64,000 nucleotides of DNA from Homalodisca vitripennis. Lineage: Eukaryota; Arthropoda; Insecta; Hemiptera; Cicadellidae. The stretch is taken from positions 1-64,000 of the forward strand of contig NW_025778915.1 in NCBI RefSeq assembly GCF_021130785.1, given 5' to 3'. The notes beneath the pieces were generated by a model. It searched no databases, was not told the origin of the DNA, and saw nothing but the letters and a program-made list of their open reading frames with translations. Below are positions 48,640 through 59,170 of this stretch, piece by piece. Position numbers and translations under genes: made by a program. Each line of letters opens with the position of its first letter. Positions within the stretch are counted from its first letter, which is position 1.

Positions 48640-50150
48640 CTTGGGGTGGCCTACTGCCATGCACTTAAGCCTCATGGACTTTTTGCGCACCCCGGAAAAC
48701 ACACCATGAGGCCCACCAGTCTATAACTTCAGCAGTTCAACAAAACCGCCCGAAAACAACCTATCAAGGTCCTCCTGGGAAAATTCACCACCCCTGTCCA
48801 AACTACTAAAGATGGCAGACCACTCTCTTGCTATTGCAGGGCAATCAAAGAGCAGGTGCTCAGCAGTCTCTTCCTGCTCATTACACCTTCCACAGAGCGG
48901 ATCCTCCTGAAGGATGCCAACTCTGTGAAGATGCTTCCTCAGGTGACCATGCCCCGTAATGAGTCAACGACCTTAGAAGACATTGATTTGTTTAATGGAG
49001 AGAAGGTCCGAAGCCACCTTGGAGGAAGGTGACTGTAATACCATTCTACTCACTCTCAAACCCAGATGCAAACTCCACCTTCTCCCATGCTGCACGCGCG
49101 AATCACATTTCGAGACAACCCTAGAGGATTCACACCCTTGGAACACCACAGAACGGTTGAGGGCCCGTCATAATTGTCGCTGAGCCCTGGATGGCCAGGG
49201 CATCAGCTCTTTCGTTCCCAAGAATCCCCTCATGACCAGGAACCCAACAAACGGTTACTTTGTTGATTCTGGCAAGGGAGGAAACGGTCTGATAGCAATC
49301 CCAAAACAAAGTTTGGATTTGATCACGGCAAGAATCCAGCGCCATCAGCGTTGCCTGACTGTCCGTGAAAATGTTAATCGTCTTGCCCCTATATCGCAGA
49401 ACGAAGATTCTCACGAGCACATTCCATAATAGCTACGACCTCCGCTTGAAAGACTGTCGGATACGGACCCCATAGGAACCACCAGCTCCCTACATAGTCT
49501 CACTTCCCAGAATTCTAGCGCCTGTGCCGCTTTCTGTTTTGAGGCCGTCTGTGAACCATTCGAGGTCCGCTGGTGGAAGAGGTTTCTTCCCCTCTGACCA
49601 ATCATCCCATGAGGGTAAAATAATCCTAAAGGGTTTGTCAAAGGAAACTTTTTGTGGCATCTGATCATAGATCATGTGCAAAACATCCTCCTGTATCAGA
49701 GTGCTAATTCTGCAGTGCCCACCGCTATCAGCAAACCCGACCCAGAGTCCCATCTGCTGAAGACAGTAGGCACTCCTCCTGGCCATAGCTCGAATTTACA
49801 ATGTCCAGGGGGGCGAGAATAAGACAACAGTCCAGAGCCGCGCCTGGCGCACTAGGAAAAGCCCCCAGTGATAGCAAAGGCAGGCCATCCTTTAGATACC
49901 CGCCAGACGAGCTACCACCGACAGATACCACCGTCTTGGCCTCCGTTTTTGGCCACCATACGACAAGCTCCGTACATTAGTGCAGGTCTGAACCACGGAA
50001 ACATAAAAGCCAGTACAAGAGCCTCGGCTTCAGTCCCCAGGGCCCACCTATCACACATCTGCATTGCATTAGAGACCACTTACCCCTGGCAATGACCCTT
50101 TCTAGATGAGGTCCCCAGTTTAGAACCCTATCTAGGATTACTCCAGGTAC
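48640..50150 (-). mobile_element. LINE fragment with RNase H domain (I/R1/LOA group), antisense in intron
   Basis: The frame 49130-49420 (minus) carries an RNase H domain: INIFTDSQATLMALDS and VCWVPGHEGILGNERADALA. Upstream parts of the same element (49411-49931, two frames) include ANDDWSEG-like and ADLEWFTDGLKTESGTG blocks, the last matching the first RNase H Asp motif. Downstream, toward 48640, a cysteine-containing tail (CGRCNEQEE-like when read on the minus strand) fits the C-terminal part. Composition is clearly GC-richer than the host. The 5' end is truncated near 50150. Confidence 0.85.
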
Positions 50151-50748
50151 TTGACCTTAAGTATGTTTAGTTTTTTTTTCGTTGAACTTTAAATAAGATA
50201 TGGTTTAATAAATTCTGTCTATTTAATAGTTCTTTCGCACGTTATGATTCAAAGCATAAAAATACTTGTAGTAAATAAAATAAATATTATTCCTAGTGTG
50301 ATGATGGTTTGAACGTTTCAATATTTAAAATCAGATGACTTTTTCTCAGAGGTTTCAAGTAATCAAGCTCAAGGAAGAAAGGAGAGGAAGTAATTTGCTT
50401 CCTCTCTGGAGACAATACAACTGCCACCTCATCCTCGTTGCGTTATATTAGACTATACAGACTATGTACTGACCATACATGCCGTGAAATTTCTCCTGTC
50501 AAATCCCAAAATATTATATTTAGTCGTTAGTTACCCATTGTAAATATTTACACTCACCACCTTTAATTTCAACAATAAAATTATATTCTGCATGTTCTTT
50601 TTTTCAATACATCATTGGAATTTTTAAACTTGAGAGGTATGCCCACGGTACTTATAATTATTACTATGAAAACCAATAACTCTAAATACTGAAATATTAT
50701 TTAAATTGCAAATGTTTGGCTGTATTTTTATATTTAAATTTTGTTTAG

Positions 50749-52241
50749 TGCATTCAAAATAGGGATGGGTTGCATGGATGAGTTCGCCAAGAAATGTCTT
50801 CTCCCACCAGGACAGACAGACGCTGGAGGCTCATGTCGCCGGCGCAAGACACACGTTCAAGTTCCTTTGCGATGATCCCTGTTTTTCAAACAGGTTAGGA
50901 GATTGACTACCGATGGACAAATTTTCATTAGCTAAACTCAGTTTAGGTATATATACAATTATCTAAATAACCTTAAAGTATATTACAAATTTGTAAACTA
51001 AACTCCAGGTAATTTTGAGGTGTATTTTTTAAAAACATTAATGTATCTTTCTTTTATGTTTTTCTATCTGAGTTTACTGATACACAAATTACACAGTCAC
51101 ATTTTATTTCTTCTATATTTTAATTAATTTGGGAGACAGGTCCAATCTAAATAATACAATGTAGGTGTACAAATTGAAACTTCACTGTAAACGTTCTATA
51201 ATGATAGTGTCAAGTATAAAATATACTTTAATAATTTAAAAAACTACAGTGACAAATAATGGGTAAATAGATGTTAAACCATAACAGTAAAAAAACTAGA
51301 TTTTATTTTAATATATACATGTAGTATACAATACATGCACACAAAATCTATTTTTCTAAAGAAATGAATATTAAAAATTAAACCTACACAAAAATATTAT
51401 AGATTATATAAGTTCAGAAGAGTGAGAAATCTTTGTAATAAAAAATGCAACGTAATTATTTATAGAATAATGTAAAAAGGGTTTGGGCTGATATTACGCA
51501 AACTTTGTACATCCAGTTTTTATTTTGCTGGATTTTGTAATAGTTTAATAGTTTTTAATAAGTACTAAATATAAAATACGTTGTATAATTGTAGAATACC
51601 TGCAGTACACATCCTGTTACAAAGGCGATCAGCAAGGACTGGGACAACTGTGCTAACCGGTTTGTTAGTCTGGTCAGAGAGGAGGTCAGCCGCATAAAAC
51701 TACACTATGGAGTCCAGATTACTCGAACTGTGCTGGTAAGTTCTTAATAAAAATCTCTATAGTGTATGGTATATGTTGCAGTTATAATTTCTGATATGAA
51801 ATTACTAAAAAAAACTGCTATAAGATTACACCGGTAGATAGTTTTTTTCTTAAAAACATACTGTCTCTTGCTACAGATGTGACTTTAAAGCCCATTAGGA
51901 AGTAAACATTTCACCAATCACATTATATGAAGACTAATGATTGTAACTGTCTACAGTGCCAGACACGGTTTCCTCAAGTGCGTGTACGTCGCCAGCAGGC
52001 TCCAAATGCAAAGAAAGAGGAGGCTCTTTTCATCAAGAAGATCGCCGACACCCTGTCCAACATGAGGGTGTACTCGAAGCAACTGCAGGAACATCGATGT
52101 GGCGTTCTGTACTGGAGAAGGGACAAATCTCACATGGCACTTCCTTACCTCTTCGTTAGTGATGTTCTTAATCGTTTTCATAAAGTAGTTTTTACCTTGT
52201 ATACTACTTGTAAATCTCTGTACATAGATTCTCTATTTTAG
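50749..52241 (+). CDS. spliced cysteine-rich secreted insect protein, three exons, frame breaks
   Basis: Exons 50749-50893, 51606-51735 and 51957-52241, each with AG acceptors (TTTGTTTAG, ATACCTGCAG, CTGTCTACAG) and GT donors for the first two (CAG|GTTAGG, CTG|GTAAGT). Peptides: MGCMDEFAKKCL and EAHVAGARHTFKFLCDD; then AISKDWDNCANRFVSLVREE; then FIKKIADTLSNMRVYSKQLQEHRC. Regularly spaced cysteines and helical segments suggest a secreted haemolymph-type protein, perhaps of the DUF1397 class; this is tentative. Each exon has one single-base frame shift between well-conserved blocks, which looks more like assembly error than decay. Confidence 0.6.
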
Positions 52242-52700
52242 ATTATGAGAAAAGTTTTGGCAGTTACTTATTAAATGTTTTTTTAGCTGTAGAAGTTTTT
52301 TCCCCTTGGAAAATTATTCATAAAAGAAAACCATTCACAATCCCTCAGTATTGAATTATTTTCATTCTTTTAGTTATCGATCAAGTTTGAACAAGTCTTT
52401 AGTGCTGTTGTAAATAACTAAATTTAATTTTTAGTAACTTCTGGGAATTTAAAATGAACTTTATTATTTCTCATCATATCTCCCACAAATTATTTACCAA
52501 CACTTGTGCAAAACAGAAAATTTCTCATATTTAATAAATATGTTCATGTTTTCCTTCTTTGGCGTTGTAATATTTATTGTTGGCTGAGTTTTAGCAAAGG
52601 TTTTCATTTGTGGGCCTAGAAATGTTTTTTTGTCTGTAATGTCTGCTCACACGATATTTCAAAAATTAACTGGCATGTACTCTAGAAATCATGCATGAAT

Positions 52701-52703
<3 letters not shown>

Positions 52704-52752
<49 letters not shown>
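52704..52752. repeat. (TA)n microsatellite at the end of the right Polinton
   Basis: About 23 TA dinucleotides end in TATAC, directly abutting the Polinton terminus at 52753. If the six bases ATATAC are the target duplication, the insertion occurred at the edge of the microsatellite. Confidence 0.9.
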
Positions 52753-52754
<2 letters not shown>

Positions 52755-53130
52755 TAGATAATAATAATGGGGTTCCTGGCGCACTTTCGGAGCCAACCGA
52801 AAAGCAATGTAAAATACTGTTCAAAGTACCATAAAGGAAGCTGAGAAATAACACAGCAAATCTCAATGAAAAATTAACCGAATCTACAGTCGTTCGTCTC
52901 CAAAAGCGATCGGTACATTACTATCTTACTCTGTGGAATGAAAAATTAACCGGAATCTACAGTCGTTCGTCTCCAAAAGCGATCGTTACATTACTATCTA
53001 CTCTGTGGGAATGAAAAATTAACCAAATCGTACAGCTGTTTTGCTTCTACTTTCTTAAGCTGTGCTTTTGTAAAATGTTGTCAAATCTGCTACGAATAAA
53101 AGGAAAAATCTTCGAAATCTTAATAAAATT
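52753..53130 (+). repeat. terminal repeat of right Polinton with 72-bp tandem units
   Basis: Within the terminal region AATGAAAAATTAACC starts at 52865, 52937 and 53010, giving two full units of about 72 bp and a partial one; each full unit contains CAGTCGTTCGTCTCCAAAAG. Downstream, CAGCTGTTTTGCTTCTACTT and AAATCTTCGAAATCTT match the subterminal part of the left element (1871-1946). Confidence 0.85.
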
Positions 53131-53202
53131 TAATCAATTTAAAACATTTTTACTAAAAACATACTGTACTTTAATAAAAAACTTTTCTACTAAATAAACA
53201 AC

Positions 53203-53794
53203 ATGAACTCACCAAAGTCTCTCTACAATTTTCTAGCATTAAAACAGTGCAACAAAGATGAATTCAGTGAATTGCCCGGTTTATTTTCAACAACAGTTGA
53301 TACCGTCTTCGATACTTCCTTAAATGATACAGAATTCAAAGAACTTGTAAAGTCTTTTGCAGAAAAAACGTCTAATGGAGTGTTTTACTATCGGCAAAAA
53401 ACTAAAAAAGTAAGGGATTACATATTTAATATAATTACGAAAGATATTGAAAAGAAAGTAAAAAATAAACAAACAGAGAGTTTTCATCGTTTTTTTATGA
53501 CATTTTTCCCCATATTATACGTCCTTTCAAGATAATCAAGACTTAATTGATGAATTTCTTAGGAATTTTTGTGAGTATCAAGATTTATTATCAACACAAT
53601 TCATTAAAGAGCATTATAGAATTTTTCTTATAGAATATAGCCACATTTTGTGTGAAACAAAACGTATTACTGTAGATAATATTCCATGTGATTCCTATGA
53701 AGAAAGACACCAACTATGGTTATCAAAAACAGTACTAATGACGTGGGGAGGGACTGCAAGTTTTAGAGTTAAGACTTTTATTCTACAAAGTTAA
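53203..53794 (+). pseudogene. accessory gene of right Polinton, unknown, one frameshift
   Basis: Starts MNSPKSLYNFLALKQ and is open to 53535; after a frame change it continues (NQDLIDEFLRNF, LIEYSHILCETKRI) to TAA at 53792-53794, about 195 residues in all. Predicted mostly helical with no cysteine motif and no signal peptide. It lacks the usual TAAATGG leader; the start context is AACATGAAC. It converges with gene X and the two stop codons overlap. Absent from the left element. Family not recognised. Confidence 0.55.
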
Positions 53795-54088
53795 ATTGTT
53801 ATAATTTCTTTATCTTTAATAGTCTTCTTTCCAGTAACAACCAAGTGTAATTTTTCATTTTTGTTTTAATTCTTTAATCTTTTTCTCATCCAAAACAGTC
53901 AAAAATCTGTTCGGGTAAGTGTACTTTACAATCTTCCAACTCGGCAATTGTTGTGTAAACCCGAATTTATCTTTCATTTTCTCCAAATTCGTGATTTTGT
54001 ACTTCTTTTTTTCTTCTAATTCATTCAACTTCTTATACTCTTTAAACTTGCATTCACCAATATCATTTAACTCTTTCAAGAACTCCAT
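53791..54088 (-). pseudogene. small conserved Polinton protein X, right copy, frameshifted
   Basis: Starts MEFLKELNDIGECKF after TTTTTTACTATTTAA. Homologous to the left copy at 1947-2256, with the shared FKEYKKL and LEKMKDKFGFT boxes and a C-terminal GKKTIKDK. Frame breaks near 53960 and 53865. In this element it lies next to the capsid-side end, whereas in the left element it lies next to the polymerase-side end. Confidence 0.6.
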
Positions 54089-54130
54089 TTAAATAGTAAA
54101 AAATTCAAAGACGGGAAAAAATGAAATTCG

Positions 54131-54448
54131 CTATCCTTCACTCGAGAAGTCGGGGAGAATGTGAGTAAAAACCGCATTCTTTTCACGAGGTTCTTCGTTT
54201 AATTTCTCCAAATGTACTATAAAATCATCGAGGATTTCTGGTTCAAAATCATAAACAAATTCTACATCTAGATAATAAAAAAATACAGGTAATATCTTTT
54301 CATAATAAACGTGTGTATCGATACCTACAAACCTAATGTATTCTTTGAAAAGGAAAATAATTTTTTCAACGGTTCCAAGAGATAAGTAAAAATTTAATTC
54401 TGTTTTCTAAATTCTGTAACAAATTGTGTTTGTTTTTTACCTCTCCAT
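54131..54448 (-). pseudogene. accessory gene of right Polinton, unknown acidic protein
   Basis: From ATG 54446-54448 to TAG 54131-54133 with one early frame break. The readable part includes EKIIFLFKEYIRFVGIDTH, then YYLDVEFVYDFEPEILDDF and ends NAVFTHILPDFSSEG. Acidic and aromatic-rich. No family recognised and no copy in the left element. Confidence 0.45.
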
Positions 54449-54518
54449 TATTGCAATTTTGTAAGCAGATTATTCAAATGCGTTAGTTTTATTTCGAAAT
54501 TTCTTAGGTTTAGGTCTT

Positions 54519-54623
54519 TCATACAAAATTTAAATTACAATCTCTACAAACTAAATATCTTTTTATCAATAATTTCTCCTCTATTATAAAACACTTGTAA
54601 CAGTTGGCATTATACTCTTCCAT
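54519..54623 (-). CDS. 34-residue zinc-motif peptide
   Basis: Begins MEEYNANCYKCF directly after TTTTTGTTTTAA and ends CRDCNLNFV with TGA at 54519. Two C-x2-C pairs 19 residues apart predict a single zinc site. It carries the full element leader, which supports it being real despite its size. No counterpart seen in the left element. Confidence 0.5.
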   Translation of the reverse strand: MEEYNANCYKCFIIEEKLLIKRYLVCRDCNLNFV

Positions 54624-54651
54624 TTAAAACAAAAAGATTTTTTTTATAAAT

Positions 54652-54890
54652 GGAGATTATGGAACTAAGTCTGCCGAGGTATAAATTTTTTCAGCACAAA
54701 TGTTTATGTTTTACATTTCTACAACAGAGATAAATATAAATAATTTTTCATTCTATTGTACAACTATTTGGGATATTTTGTCTATGATTACAAAGATTAT
54801 TCCGGAAGAAATCAAGATTTTTCATCAGCGAAAGAGTATATTTTTGAAGTTTTAGAAGGAATGAAAGAGAATAATATTGAACATCATTAA
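54652..54890 (+). pseudogene. accessory gene of right Polinton, small, frameshifted
   Basis: Starts MEIMELSLPRYKFF after TTTTTTTTATAA, the strongest form of the leader. After a frame change the readable end is NYLGYFVYDYKDYSGRN, then SSAKEYIFEVLEGMKENNI, stopping at TAA 54888-54890, one base before the convergent major capsid gene. Divergent with the 34-residue zinc peptide (28 bp between starts). Function unknown. Confidence 0.5.
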
Positions 54891-54891
54891 A

Positions 54892-56122
54892 CTACTGAAT
54901 TTCTCTAATATCGTTCTTAATCACATCATAGGCTAAAAATTTCTCAGAAACCACAACAACATAACAAATCGCGTTTGTAACAGCATTTTTGAAAATCCAT
55001 ATTGACTAATTATATCGTTCTTCAATTGAACCAGAAATATTTGTCAAACTCTTTGTTGTATCAATGACATAAATAGGTCTATTCGCTAAAAATTCTTTAG
55101 GATTGTAATACATTTCCTTAATATTACAGTAAACTTTCTTAAAATCTTGATACATCTGATACATGATTCTGAAAAAGGACCTCCTGAAATGTTTAAGTTT
55201 TGTAATTCATCTCTGGATAATAAGAACCGTTTCAATTTTACTCTGATATTTTTTTACATTCAAACTATCAAACTTTGAAGGATTTTTCTCGTTGATTATT
55301 CTGTCTATCTGTTTGAAAAAACCTATGATATAACGAACTTGGGATTGAAGATATTTCTATAAATATTTGTGATATCGAACGAATAAGTTGTTCCGGAAAT
55401 ACCTTTTTGTTCAATACATTGCCAATCTAGAAAATTAAACATAATGTTTTGACTTTTTGTAATTTCATCAATCAACCTAATTTTACTCGTGGTTTTTATA
55501 ATCAATTATTGGAACTCTAATAAAAAAAAATCTGTAATTGTTTATTTTTCCCATCAACAGGCATAACATTTCCAGTTGCAGTCTTCAGAATCACATCATC
55601 GGTCTTCTGCTCTTATAAAACTTAGATAAAATCCTCCTTTATAGATCGGAAATAGTAACATTTTCTCAAAAAATCCTAATCCAAAATGAGATAAATTTCC
55701 AGCTGCTTCTCAAACAACACCAAATTTTAAAATCTGATTCAAAGCCATTAGAAGTTTGAGAAATAACATCACTTTTTGAATACGAAATAGTTTCCTTTAA
55801 TTGTGCTTAATTGGCCACAGTTTTTCGACTTCTTCTATGAATTTATTGTGTTTTCTTACTTCAATCTTAGAAAATAAAAAAAACGGTATAAAAATTATCG
55901 ATTAATCTAACATTATCAGTTCCAAGATATGCTTGACCATCTTGTTTTGTTAAAGTTCCAGAAATATAAAACTGGAAGTTAGACGAGCAAAAGTTATCTC
56001 CAAAATCAATATTAAACTCAGTTCTTTTTATTCGGTTCATTCAAAGGTTGTTTACTAATTGGATAGAAATTTTTAAACTCCGCCCTTTCAATATCACTAG
56101 CATATTTTCTATAGTCCGCCAT
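54892..56122 (-). pseudogene. major capsid protein candidate, double jelly-roll family, right copy
   Basis: Start ATGGCGGAC at 56120-56122 and stop TAG at 54892-54894. It carries the same blocks as the left copy, including RLIDEITKSQNIMFNFLDW and CIEQKGISGTTYSFDI (open frame 55323-55505), and a C-terminal half with DTTKSLTNISGS in one piece, which is broken in the left copy. Several frame breaks. The leader is TTCTTATTAAATGG without the long T-run. Confidence 0.8.
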
Positions 56123-56253
56123 TTAATAAGAACCCAATTTTAAACATCATGTATAAGAAAGGATATCATTTTTTCATCGATCTAATGTACGTTTTTTATA
56201 AGAAAAAGATATAAATTTTTTAGTAAAAATAATTAAAAAGATTAGAGTCATTT

Positions 56254-56625
56254 TTAATGATCTACTTCGTCATATTCAGGATTCTCTTCCTTTAATTTTG
56301 CGATCTCTCGGTCACATATTTCAATAAAATTTGCCACAGGGATAGTAAACCGCTATCTATAATATTGTTCCAATCAACTGTATCTTTATTTTCATCCAAA
56401 AACTTTATACTCAAGTGTTGATAGAGACAAAGAACAGACATATGATCTTTTAATTGATAATGTATATTGTCTTGAATGAACTCTGGGGACAGAGTTTTGA
56501 TATTTATGGCAATGTTATACCAATTCAATTTGTTTACGTACAATCTCATCATATCTTCGGATAATTCCATATTTTTGAGAAATGTCATCCCATTGTTCTT
56601 TTTTCAAATCTCTTTCGTGTTGCAT
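56254..56625 (-). pseudogene. small conserved Polinton protein with LSE/VNW repeats, right copy
   Basis: ATG 56623-56625, stop TAA 56254-56256. Open from 56588 to 56292 with two breaks at the ends. It is the better copy of the gene at 12004-12368 and shows the alternation of LSE-type and NW-type helical units most clearly. Confidence 0.55.
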
Positions 56626-56693
56626 GATAAAAAGATCGAAAGCACTGTAATGTCCCGCCAATCTCTATTTATTAGGAAAAATTTCAAAATCAA

Positions 56694-56834
56694 GTTTTTA
56701 TAAATTGGCTCTTTTTTGCGTTACATTCAGCACATTTTCCAGAAATTTCTTTTAACTCCATTGATATTTGCGTAATATTTTATATCATTTGTTGCAGTTT
56801 TTGCCTTACACCTCACACAATATATGAGCGCCAT
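56694..56834 (-). pseudogene. zinc-ribbon protein, DUF5679-like, right copy
   Basis: Starts MALIYCVRCK at 56832-56834 after CTACTTTATAA. The first C-x2-C pair and the central region are in frame. The second pair (ECNA context) is displaced by a frame break near 56745. Homologue of the intact 47-residue gene at 11797-11940. Confidence 0.65.
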
Positions 56835-57903
56835 TTATAAAGTAGAAATTTTGTCATCATAGCCGCCTAATCCCATTAAATCTGTTATCAAATATATTTC
56901 AAAAGTTTTATTAACATCTTCTTTAAAATTTATTAAAGTTTTCTTCTAGTTTATTTACTTTATCGAGATATAAAGAGTATTGATCATCTATTCTTTTAAG
57001 TAATTTCATTATTATGTGTTACTTTCTCATTGAAACGTGTACCAAAATTTTCAAAAAAGTTTACTTTCTCATTGAAATGTGTATCAAAATTTTCCAGAAT
57101 TTTTAATTGTAACTACTCACTAACTAAATTCATTAACATTATTTTTATATGTATTAAAGTTTTCTTCTAGTTTATTTACTTTATCAAGTAATTCACCAAC
57201 ATCGTCTACTGATCTTCTATTTCTGGCTTCTAACTTGTCATTAGACTTCTGTTGTAAAATCTTTAACATGCTGTTTATGATTCTCATAATTTTGTTTTAG
57301 TTCATTAAACATTTTAATAGGATCTTCTAATTGAATCATTACAACAACATCAAATGGATTAATTCCTTTACTAACACCTGCTAATTCTTTTTCCTTTAAA
57401 ATCTAAGGGATTTTTAACATTCGGATCATGTTAAATCAACAATATCGATGTTTTCTGATAATTTTAGAGGTTTTAAAATTTGTTCTTTAACAACAAACAT
57501 CATGTTTGTCAATACCAGGTCGAACACCGACAATTCTTTTTTTTATTAGCCAAACTAACATAAATTCTTTTCAACTTTGATCGCTTCAGTAATTTTATCA
57601 GCTTTTTCGATATGAGACATTAAATTGGTAAATAATTTTTTTACACCATCATCAACTTCTTTTTCCAATGTTTTTATTTTATCAGCAACTTCATTTGAAC
57701 TCATGAAATTTTGCAAGTTTGTTATCATATTCTGCTTTAAAATCTTCAATCTCGACCGCAAACATATCTGAATCTGGAAGGTTTTGTAATACATTTTCTA
57801 ACTTGTTATCAAACTCATTTCTCAAACTATCAAAATTCAAACTATTATCTACATTTTGAATAATTTGTGTTCCAAATACGTCAAAAATATTTTGTGAATC
57901 CAT
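56835..57903 (-). pseudogene. coiled-coil fibre-like protein, right copy
   Basis: Starts MDSQNIFDVFGTQIIQNVDN and ends in GLGGYDD with TAA at 56835-56837. The N-terminal part (57691-57903) is heptad-rich; the two GI...DVVV motifs fall near 57350 and 57490; the C-terminal coiled coil (56850-57250) is longer than in the left copy and contains near-repeats (TFNEKVN-like at about 57015-57090). The first residues, absent from the left fusion, show where the true N-terminus lies. Confidence 0.7.
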
Positions 57904-58510
57904 ATTTATTAAGTAATAATTTGTTAACAACTTCTTTAAAATCTTTACCAGTACTCAGTTCATTCAAAACAAAAACACATAAATGACCACAAATTGGGGG
58001 ATCTTTATAGTCTTGAATCTGAGAATCATTGTAGTAGACGCTTGATTTTTTCAAATATTTAATCAATTCTATAGGTGGTTTGTCCTCAATTCTTCCATAC
58101 GAATCAAAATAACATGCATTCTTATCATTTTTTATAATAACAAATCCAATGCGTTCCACTTCCCATAATCGAGTCTAAATTCCACAATTCCACATTCAAA
58201 TTTCTTAACTTTTTCAGGTAATGTATCTCTCATGAAGATTCCTCTAAAATGTTTAATATTTTTGCAGATTTCTTCCAATTCCCCGAATGTTAAAGGTTTG
58301 ATTTCAAATTTTTTTTTAATGTTTGATTTCACGTAATTCAAAGTTTTTTCATCTAATCCAGATCCTGTAACATCTTCCAACTCTTTATCTAACCAATTTA
58401 AAATGTTTCGAACAATAGGAATCACATCCTTTTTAACGATTGGAGCAGCTTTACGAAACATAAGGAACAACATTTTTAACAACTGGAATATTTTCTCCAA
58501 AATCTAATAA
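57881..58510 (-). pseudogene. adenain/Ulp1-type cysteine protease (maturation protease candidate)
   Basis: The segment 58132-58500 ends with IKHFRGIFMRDTLPEKVKKF and then ECGIV; the catalytic histidine lies in a GTHW motif readable near 58155 after a one-base frame change; FDSYGRIEDKPP and the catalytic cysteine in ICGHLCVFVL follow in the frame 57881-58159, together with the Gln of SQIQDY. Polinton and adenovirus proteases of this type mature virion proteins. The protein may be a C-terminal extension of the pVI-like gene at 58756. It is entirely missing from the left element. Confidence 0.8.
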
Positions 58511-58756
58511 ATCTTTCAAAAGTCCACCATTTTTTAAGTTCTTTCAACTGATTATAAGAAAATTCTATTATGGTTCCTTTATTGTTTTTCTTATGTTTTT
58601 TCGAGTTTATTGTATTGTCTATTTGTTAAAAATATCTTATCTTCGCCATTTTTTAGTTGATCTATTTTAAAATTGAATACTAACGGGTATTTTCTTCTTA
58701 AAAGCGGATTTTATTTTTTCTTTCTGATTTTTGCTGAAGTTTACGTTCACCTCCAT
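58511..58756 (-). pseudogene. pVI-like hydrophobic virion protein N-terminal part
   Basis: Starts MEVNVNFSKNQ after TTTTAACTATATAA, 8 bp behind the phospholipase gene. It contains two Leu-Thr-x2-Gln-type helical repeats (for example IFLTNRQYNKLEK) and a GGLLKDLL segment, and leads through a frame break near 58510 into the protease part. The name pVI-like rests on position and the amphipathic pattern only. Confidence 0.5.
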
Positions 58757-58764
58757 TTATATAG

Positions 58765-59165
58765 TTAAAATTTCAAGTTCTCTTCGATTCCCATTCCTAG
58801 TTTTCTCTTCAAAAACATTGCTCCAGCTGTTGGAAGCGCAACAAATCTTTCACCTAAACTAGCATCTTTTGATAAAAATCTATCCATTGCTTTATCTTGC
58901 AAAACTTTATCTGCTATATGTCTGGAATTTGTGTCTCTATGTTTTGCATAACAAATATCGTGTTCCATAGCAGCTTGATCTAATTTATTTATACCAGGAT
59001 CTCCTCTTTTTAGTCCTTTTTTTCGAGTTTTGTGCCAGGCCCCAGATACTGATTAAGTTGGTACGTGTAATTCAAAAGGTAAATTGTTGATAAAATCATT
59101 CAAAAGTCCACTACCCTCAATCATAGATGAACTTATTGTCGGCAAAATTCGTTTTAAATATTTAA
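58765..59165 (-). pseudogene. phospholipase A2 domain protein, right copy
   Basis: The catalytic segment AMEHDICYAKHRD is open (58765-58968). The calcium loop region GPGTK lies upstream in another frame near 59035. The start codon used in the left copy is not conserved (GATTGAATTAAAT here), so the beginning is uncertain. Confidence 0.8.
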
Positions 59166-59170
59166 TTCAA

